Shown: piece by piece, positions 59,956-64,000 of the stretch
Numbering within the stretch: position 1 is the first letter of the stretch
Layout: each line of letters opens with the position of its first letter
Source of the DNA: Bosea sp. F3-2
Lineage (GTDB): Bacteria; Pseudomonadota; Alphaproteobacteria; Rhizobiales; Beijerinckiaceae
Assembly: GCF_008253865.1 (NCBI RefSeq)
Contig: NZ_CP042331.1
Coordinates: 992,001-1,056,000, forward strand
Length of the DNA: 64,000 bases
Reading direction: 5' to 3'
Translations under genes and position numbers: made by a program
Notes under the pieces: model-generated
What the model saw: the letters and a program-made list of their open reading frames with translations, nothing else
Databases searched by the model: none
Told to the model about the DNA's origin: nothing

Positions 59956-60420
59956 ATGGAGCCGACGATGTACAAACAAATCCTCATCGCCACAGACGGG
60001 TCGGAGGTTGCCCAGAAGGGCGTGAATCATGGACTATCCTTGGCTAAGCGCGTTGGTGCCAAGGTCACCATCGTCACCGTGACAGAGCCATTTCCGATCT
60101 ATGCAGGAGCAGCCCCCGGCGCCGGGTGGGTGCCTGGGCCGTTGGAAACGGTGGAGCATGAGGCGAGACAAAAGGAGGCGGCTGCGAAGACGCTGGCTGA
60201 TGCCAAAGCCGCTGCGGATCGGCTTGGTGTTGACGCCGAGACTATCCATGTTCCCGAGGCACATCCTGCCGAGGCGATCATCGCAACCGCCAATGGCCGT
60301 CATTGCAACCTCATTGTCATGGCCTCCCACGGCCGGCGCGGGATCCGTCGTCTTCTGCTGGGCAGCCAGACCTCTGAGGTGCTCGCCAACAGTTCGGTTC
60401 CAGTCCTAGTGGTCAGGTAG
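59956..60420 (+). CDS. Universal stress protein (UspA family), 154 aa
   Basis: Start at 59956 or 59968 (MYKQILIATDGSEVAQKGVN). The single Usp domain shows the N-terminal strand with DGS, IVTVTEP, a linker of helices, and the ATP-binding motif IVMASHGRRGIRRLLLGSQT, then SSVPVLVVR (G-2x-G-9x-G-S/T pattern present). It likely binds ATP and helps survival under stress. The gene lies in the copper island, divergent from the small minus-strand gene. Confidence 0.92.
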   Translation: MEPTMYKQILIATDGSEVAQKGVNHGLSLAKRVGAKVTIVTVTEPFPIYAGAAPGAGWVPGPLETVEHEARQKEAAAKTLADAKAAADRLGVDAETIHVPEAHPAEAIIATANGRHCNLIVMASHGRRGIRRLLLGSQTSEVLANSSVPVLVVR

Positions 60421-60594
60421 GCAGGAACACGAGATCGTCGAGGCCGACAAAGAGAACCTTGCCACACCCGGCCCTGACCCTCGCCTTGATCTCGCTCAAG
60501 GCATCCTTCGCGGGCAAGGCCCAAGATCAGAACGCTCCGAATTTCGGGGACGTCGACATGCGCATCATACCAAACGCTGCTCCCCGAGCCGCCA

Positions 60595-60840
60595 ATGATC
60601 TGGCGGATCCTCGTGGTCAACACGCCCCTGGGCTGGGTCTGCACGCTCGCGCTAGCGGCTCTTGGTATTTGCCAGTTCGCGAGCCACACGGGCCAGATCG
60701 TGGCCGCCCTGCCCTACCTTCTGCTATTGGCCTGTCCGCTGATGTACTTGTTCATGCACTGCAGTCACTGCTGCCGTTACGGAAAGCGCGAGTGCCCCCT
60801 GCCGGCCAGGCGGCCTGCGGGATGGCCGAGTTTACGTTGA
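60595..60840 (+). CDS. Second DUF2933-like membrane protein (81 aa)
   Basis: The segment LGWVCTLALAALGICQFASH forms one helix and ALPYLLLLACPLMYLFMHCS matches the LLLACPLM-LFMH signature of DUF2933. Its tail contains CSHCCRYGKREC, a possible metal site replacing the His-rich tail of the first DUF2933 protein at 55876. No clear Shine-Dalgarno is seen and the codons before the ATG show no clear gene (60421-60594). Confidence 0.7.
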   Translation: MIWRILVVNTPLGWVCTLALAALGICQFASHTGQIVAALPYLLLLACPLMYLFMHCSHCCRYGKRECPLPARRPAGWPSLR

Positions 60841-60983
60841 GGCTCATTGCGCGCCCCGCGCTTGTGGTCGCGGCACAAAGGCCATCGGCATCATCTGATC
60901 AGCACGCCCTTCGCCCATGAAACGAAAGATGCGCTGAGATCATTTTTTACATTGGTCGACTGACGCGCAAAGGAGAGCCTGCC

Positions 60984-61709
60984 ATGAAAACGCTTGTTCT
61001 CGCTACCGTTCTGGTTCTCGCCGGACCCGCCCTGGCTCAGGCACCAACCTCCCATGACCAACACCATCCGGGTGGTGCCGCCGCAACGCAGGCCCAATCC
61101 ACAGCCCCGACACAGCCTCAGGCGACGCCCGGCCAATCCGGAATGCCAATGCCCATGGGTCAGATGATGCAGGGCCAGATGATGGGCCGGGGCATGATGC
61201 AGGGCCAAGGCATGCCCGGTGGCATGATGAGCAGAGGGAAGATGGGCCGATTCTCGGCCGAGGACATGAGCGCCTTCATCGATGCCTATGTCGCCGCAAT
61301 CCATGCCGGGCTGAAGCTGTCCGCCGACCAGGAGAAGCTTTGGCCCCCCGTCGAAACTGCGATCCGCAACTTGGCCACGCTACATCTCGGCCATATGCAG
61401 GCCATGCGCCAGCCCCGCGGGATGGCAGCGAGCGATCCGGTGGGTCTGCTCCGCGCTATGGCCGACCGCATGAGCCAGGGAGCGGACGCCATGCGCAAGC
61501 TCGCGGACGCCGCGTCGCCGCTCTATGCGACGCTCGACGAGGCTCAGAAGCGGCGGCTGCAAGTGCTCGTCCGGATGGGCGGCCGCGACATGATGGGGCA
61601 AGGTATGATGGGCCGGGGAGTGATGGGCCGGGGGGTGATGGGGCCCGGCCGCGCCATGATGCCCGGCGGATCCGGGGACGATGACGACGCCTACGAGGAC
61701 AACCGCTGA
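60984..61709 (+). CDS. Spy/CpxP-like LTXXQ periplasmic protein 2, Met-rich (241 aa)
   Basis: Ribosome site AAAGGAGAG before ATG 60984. A signal peptide (MKTLVLATVLVLAGPALAQA) leads to a His/Pro/Gln linker, a Met/Gly/Gln block (PMPMGQMMQGQMMGRGMM), a helical Spy-like domain (AGLKLSADQEKLWPPVETAI, SPLYATLDEAQKRRLQVLV) and a second Met/Gly block ending in an Asp-rich tail. It is a distant paralogue of the 55243 protein, probably a periplasmic copper sponge or chaperone. Monocistronic. Confidence 0.82.
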   Translation: MKTLVLATVLVLAGPALAQAPTSHDQHHPGGAAATQAQSTAPTQPQATPGQSGMPMPMGQMMQGQMMGRGMMQGQGMPGGMMSRGKMGRFSAEDMSAFIDAYVAAIHAGLKLSADQEKLWPPVETAIRNLATLHLGHMQAMRQPRGMAASDPVGLLRAMADRMSQGADAMRKLADAASPLYATLDEAQKRRLQVLVRMGGRDMMGQGMMGRGVMGRGVMGPGRAMMPGGSGDDDDAYEDNR

Positions 61710-62121
61710 CACTCCGACCCGGATGGTGCCGGGAATGGAACGAGTTCACCTCCTCGCTCCGAGCCGTCCGGCCGTGGTGTGAGCGAAAGCAGGCGAGCCC
61801 CCTCTCATCCATCCCAAGTTGATGGCCAATGCGCCGGCAAGTCAAATCTCGATGGATCTCGGTGAGGTGGCCGAGAATTCGACGACCTGCTCCCTTGCGA
61901 AAGCGATCGGGGCGATATCATGCCTAGACCCGCTAACCCGGTGTCCTTCAGCTTTCCGAGCCGGCGTTTTTGATTTTTCTCAAAGCGGCAGAGATCGATG
62001 CGTGTTTGAATCGTTCATCATCCCCGGCTGGCCGGATGCCGTGCGCCGGGCTTCGATCGAGCGGCGCAAGCGCGACGATCCGCGGAGTGATGCCGCCCGC
62101 CATCTCTCACAGGAGGCGATC
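61710..62121. other. Gene-free stretch before hsp20
   Basis: No supported gene. An open frame runs into hsp20 from 61819, but its first 100 codons do not look like a conserved protein. The region probably holds the heat-shock promoter; I could not identify one with confidence. Confidence 0.5.
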
Positions 62122-62655
62122 ATGGCAGAACCAGCAACCAGGCTCCCGATCAAAGGTGAAACGCACGAGCCTGGCTCCCCTCAATCCGAATTGGCCGGCT
62201 TCGATCGCTTCTGGAGCGAGATGGATCGATTGTTCGACAATTTCGGCTTCCGCTCTGGCCGGCGGCCCCTTGCAGCTCCGCTGTCCTTCGATTTGTCTCT
62301 GCCCCGCTTCGAACGCTGGGGAAGCGTCCCTGCCGTCGACGTTTCCAAGACGGACGAACTCTACAACATCACGGCGGAGCTTCCAGGGATCGCGCCGGCT
62401 GATGTGCAGGTCAAACTATCGGACGGGCTCTTGACGATCAGTGGAGAAAAGAAGAGCGAAAAGGAGCGCATGGACGAGGATGCCTATGTCTCTGAGCGGC
62501 GCTACGGCTCGTTCTTTCGCTCGTTCCGGCTGCCGGATGATATCGTCGCGGACAAGATCGAAGCTCGGTACGCCAATGGCATTCTGAGCATCACCGTACC
62601 GCGGCGGGCGAAGGCTCAGCCAAAGGAAGACATTATCCCGGTCAAAGCGGCCTGA
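62122..62655 (+). CDS. Hsp20/alpha-crystallin small heat-shock protein (177 aa)
   Basis: ATG 62122 has AGGAGGCG upstream. The N-terminal arm (FDRFWSEMDRLFDNFGFRSG) is followed by the alpha-crystallin domain (VPAVDVSKTDELYNITAELP, VQVKLSDGLLTISGEKKSEK, RRYGSFFRSFRLPDDI, ARYANGILSITVP with the A-x-x-x-N-G-x-L motif). It should bind unfolding proteins as an oligomer. Confidence 0.95.
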   Translation: MAEPATRLPIKGETHEPGSPQSELAGFDRFWSEMDRLFDNFGFRSGRRPLAAPLSFDLSLPRFERWGSVPAVDVSKTDELYNITAELPGIAPADVQVKLSDGLLTISGEKKSEKERMDEDAYVSERRYGSFFRSFRLPDDIVADKIEARYANGILSITVPRRAKAQPKEDIIPVKAA

Positions 62656-62798
62656 TTCACCGGAAGCGCCTGACGGCCGGCGCGACTGGAGTCTCATGAC
62701 CCAGATGGCTTGCCGCGCCGGCCGTTCGAACTGAAGACGGCGGTATCGCACGACAGAGCGTCGGCCGCGGCCATCATCCGGCATCATAGCAGGACTGC

Positions 62799-63272
62799 TC
62801 ACGCGCTTTCGTCGGCCAGCTTTTTCTCAAGACGTTCAAGAAGTTCGCCTTGCGCCGCCAGGATGCGCAGTCGGGCCTCCGGAAGCGAAAACCACGCCGC
62901 CTGGTCGATCTCGGGAAAGCGGCGGATATGACCGCTACCGCGCGGCCATTCGAGCTCAGCCTCGCTGCTGCAGCGAGCCTTTTCCGCTTCCAGTTCGCCC
63001 CTCAGCGCAAAGGCTTCGACGACCTTCCCCGCCCGTTGCCGAATGCGCCCGAGCGGTACAAGAGGGCCTGACGGTACAGCTCCCAGTTCTTCTGCGAACT
63101 CCCGTCGCGCGGTTTCCTGCGCGGTCTCGCCCGGCTGCGGCTCGCCCTTGGGGATGGACCAGACGCCGAGATCCTTGCGCCGCCAGAACGGGCCGCCCGG
63201 ATGGACGAGAAGGACTTCGGCTCCTTCTTCCGCAAGGCGATACATCAAAATGCCGACACTGCAGGAAGCCAT
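62799..63272 (-). CDS. Nudix hydrolase (157 aa)
   Basis: The ATG at 63272 (MASCSVGILMYR) is preferred over 63374, whose extension is basic and poorly conserved. The full Nudix box GEPQPGETAQETARREFAEE, then LG, is present (about residues 39-60), along with PFWRRKDLGVWSIPKG before it, typical of the NTP-pyrophosphohydrolase group. Substrate unclear. It is divergent from the phasin gene and has its own 5' region. Confidence 0.92.
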   Translation of the reverse strand: MASCSVGILMYRLAEEGAEVLLVHPGGPFWRRKDLGVWSIPKGEPQPGETAQETARREFAEELGAVPSGPLVPLGRIRQRAGKVVEAFALRGELEAEKARCSSEAELEWPRGSGHIRRFPEIDQAAWFSLPEARLRILAAQGELLERLEKKLADESA

Positions 63273-63388
63273 TAAAAAAAACCTCGGCCAGTGTCCGAAT
63301 TTGCGATGCGTCAAGGACCGGGCGACGCGCCGCGAGGAAACTCCCACCCGTCGCAACTTAGGCGGCAGAGACAATTCAGGAGGTTCGC

Positions 63389-63787
63389 ATGGCTACGAAG
63401 CCTGTCACCGACTCCCTTGCTGCCGACCAGACCGGGGCCACCGCCATGGTCGATGAAGGGATGCAGATCGTCAAAGCGCAGCTCGCCTCGGCAACCGTGT
63501 TGCCGCAAAAGATCTGGGAAACGCAGCTCGCGATGACTTCGGAAATCCTGGCCTTCATGGGACGCAGAATGGAGGCCCAGGCCGAACTCTGCGCCAAGCT
63601 CGGCCGCTGCAAGGAGATTTCCCAGGCGGTCGACGCCCAGCAGGATTTCGCTAAAAGCGCCGGAGGCGCTTACGCCGACGAGGCCGAGAGACTGTCCACG
63701 CTCGCCCGCAAGAATATGGATGCCTGGACCGGGATCAGCGCCGAGTATGTGTCGAACTGGACGGGCGCCCAGAAGGCTGCGGCCTGA
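63389..63787 (+). CDS. Phasin family protein (132 aa)
   Basis: ATG 63389 follows CAGGAGG. The protein is wholly helical, with KAQLASATVLPQKIWETQLA, SEILAFMGRRMEAQAELCAK and WTGISAEYVSNWTGAQKAAA, as expected for granule-associated phasins that coat polyhydroxyalkanoate. Adjacent sequence to the right contains a phaC-like fragment, which supports a PHA context. Confidence 0.85.
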   Translation: MATKPVTDSLAADQTGATAMVDEGMQIVKAQLASATVLPQKIWETQLAMTSEILAFMGRRMEAQAELCAKLGRCKEISQAVDAQQDFAKSAGGAYADEAERLSTLARKNMDAWTGISAEYVSNWTGAQKAAA

Positions 63788-63898
63788 AGGTCTGCGCGGG
63801 AGCCCGTCTGAGCTGCCGCGCTCGCCGGCCAGCTCAGGCGGCGCGTCCGGCGGCCTTTGCAGTCCGATGTCATCATGCCGGAGCGAATGAGGCGCCGC

Positions 63899-64000
63899 GC
63901 GTACTGGATCAACTCGATCAGGTGGTTGCGGAAGACGACCTTGCCTGGCGTGACCGCCAGGTCCCGGCCGACGACGAAGCGCTCCGTGCCGACGGGTGGC
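63899..64000 (-). pseudogene. PHA synthase (phaC) fragment at the window edge
   Basis: Minus-strand translation from the window end reads TERFVVGRDLAVTPGKVVFR, then NHLIELIQYA. This is the conserved stretch preceding the lipase-like box of class I PHA synthases. After QYA the sequence departs from the family (RRLIRSGMMTSD) and does not carry the catalytic Cys, so the gene is cut off at its 3' side here. Its 5' part lies beyond the window. Confidence 0.7.

Noticed and set aside
61140..61670. DNA satellite of GGCATGATG-like units
   Set aside because: The repetition encodes the Met/Gly-rich blocks of a Spy-like copper protein. It is selected at the protein level and irregular at the DNA level.

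Overview
The window is a high-GC stretch that looks like a member of the Alphaproteobacteria, order Hyphomicrobiales (Rhizobiales). The pointers are phasin and PHA-synthase sequence, an IS66-type element, HupE, a DUF6634-type gene, and many small exported proteins of a kind I associate with Bosea/Methylobacterium-like genomes. The genus is an inference. Much of the window is accessory: it holds an intact IS66 copy, remnants of another IS66 copy, of tnpB and of a serine recombinase, a decaying Tn7-like transposition module, an m5C restriction-modification island and a copper-resistance island.

Layout. (1) 0.03-12.8 kb: two very large, translationally coupled genes of unknown function (2505 aa with a Tat-type leader; 1592 aa) and a small exported protein. 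(2) 12.9-20.8 kb: an IS66 remnant, an exported Cys-rich protein, an intact 2454-bp IS66 element with a perfect 8-bp target duplication that splits a 76-codon gene, an exported MACPF (perforin-fold) protein with a Cys-rich partner, a broken serine recombinase, and a 58-bp tandem repeat. (3) 21.1-28.4 kb: a tight operon of vsr, two m5C methyltransferases, two different McrB-type AAA+ motors and an McrC-type nuclease, resembling the LlaJI/BsuMI class. (4) 28.7-35.4 kb: a hypothetical gene, a DUF6634-like gene, a soluble FtsH-like AAA/M41 protease, then tnsA (apparently frameshifted), tnsB and a truncated tnsC-like gene. (5) 35.4-36.7 kb: an AT-richer SMEK-domain conflict gene and iterated repeats.

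(6) 37.2-47.3 kb is more ordinary: exported small proteins, a DUF900-type esterase lipoprotein, a TPR regulator-like membrane protein, an OmpA-domain protein, and an operon of DUF3604 protein, hypothetical protein, PpiC-type isomerase and HupE/UreJ. (7) 47.9-51.4 kb: a tnpB remnant in frame with a PspA-like gene, then YqiJ and a YqiK flotillin gene carrying a 1-nt frameshift. (8) 52.4-61.7 kb: the copper/envelope-stress island (DUF5676-type protein, His-rich secreted protein, Tat multicopper oxidase, two Spy-like Met/His-rich periplasmic proteins, two DUF2933 proteins, an isoprenylcysteine-methyltransferase-like membrane protein, a CPH-type P1B ATPase), with a DUF779 remnant and a universal stress protein. 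(9) 62.1-64.0 kb: Hsp20, a Nudix hydrolase, phasin and a phaC remnant running off the edge.

A repeat family of about 90-125 nt, each copy ending in a strong intrinsic terminator, occurs at 36.6, 47.7 and 51.6 kb, with a possible partial copy at 16.6 kb. It is the best candidate here for an undescribed noncoding element. The best candidate protein systems are the giant gene pair, the MACPF pair, and the McrB2/McrC R-M locus beside the AAA-protease/Tn7-like module.
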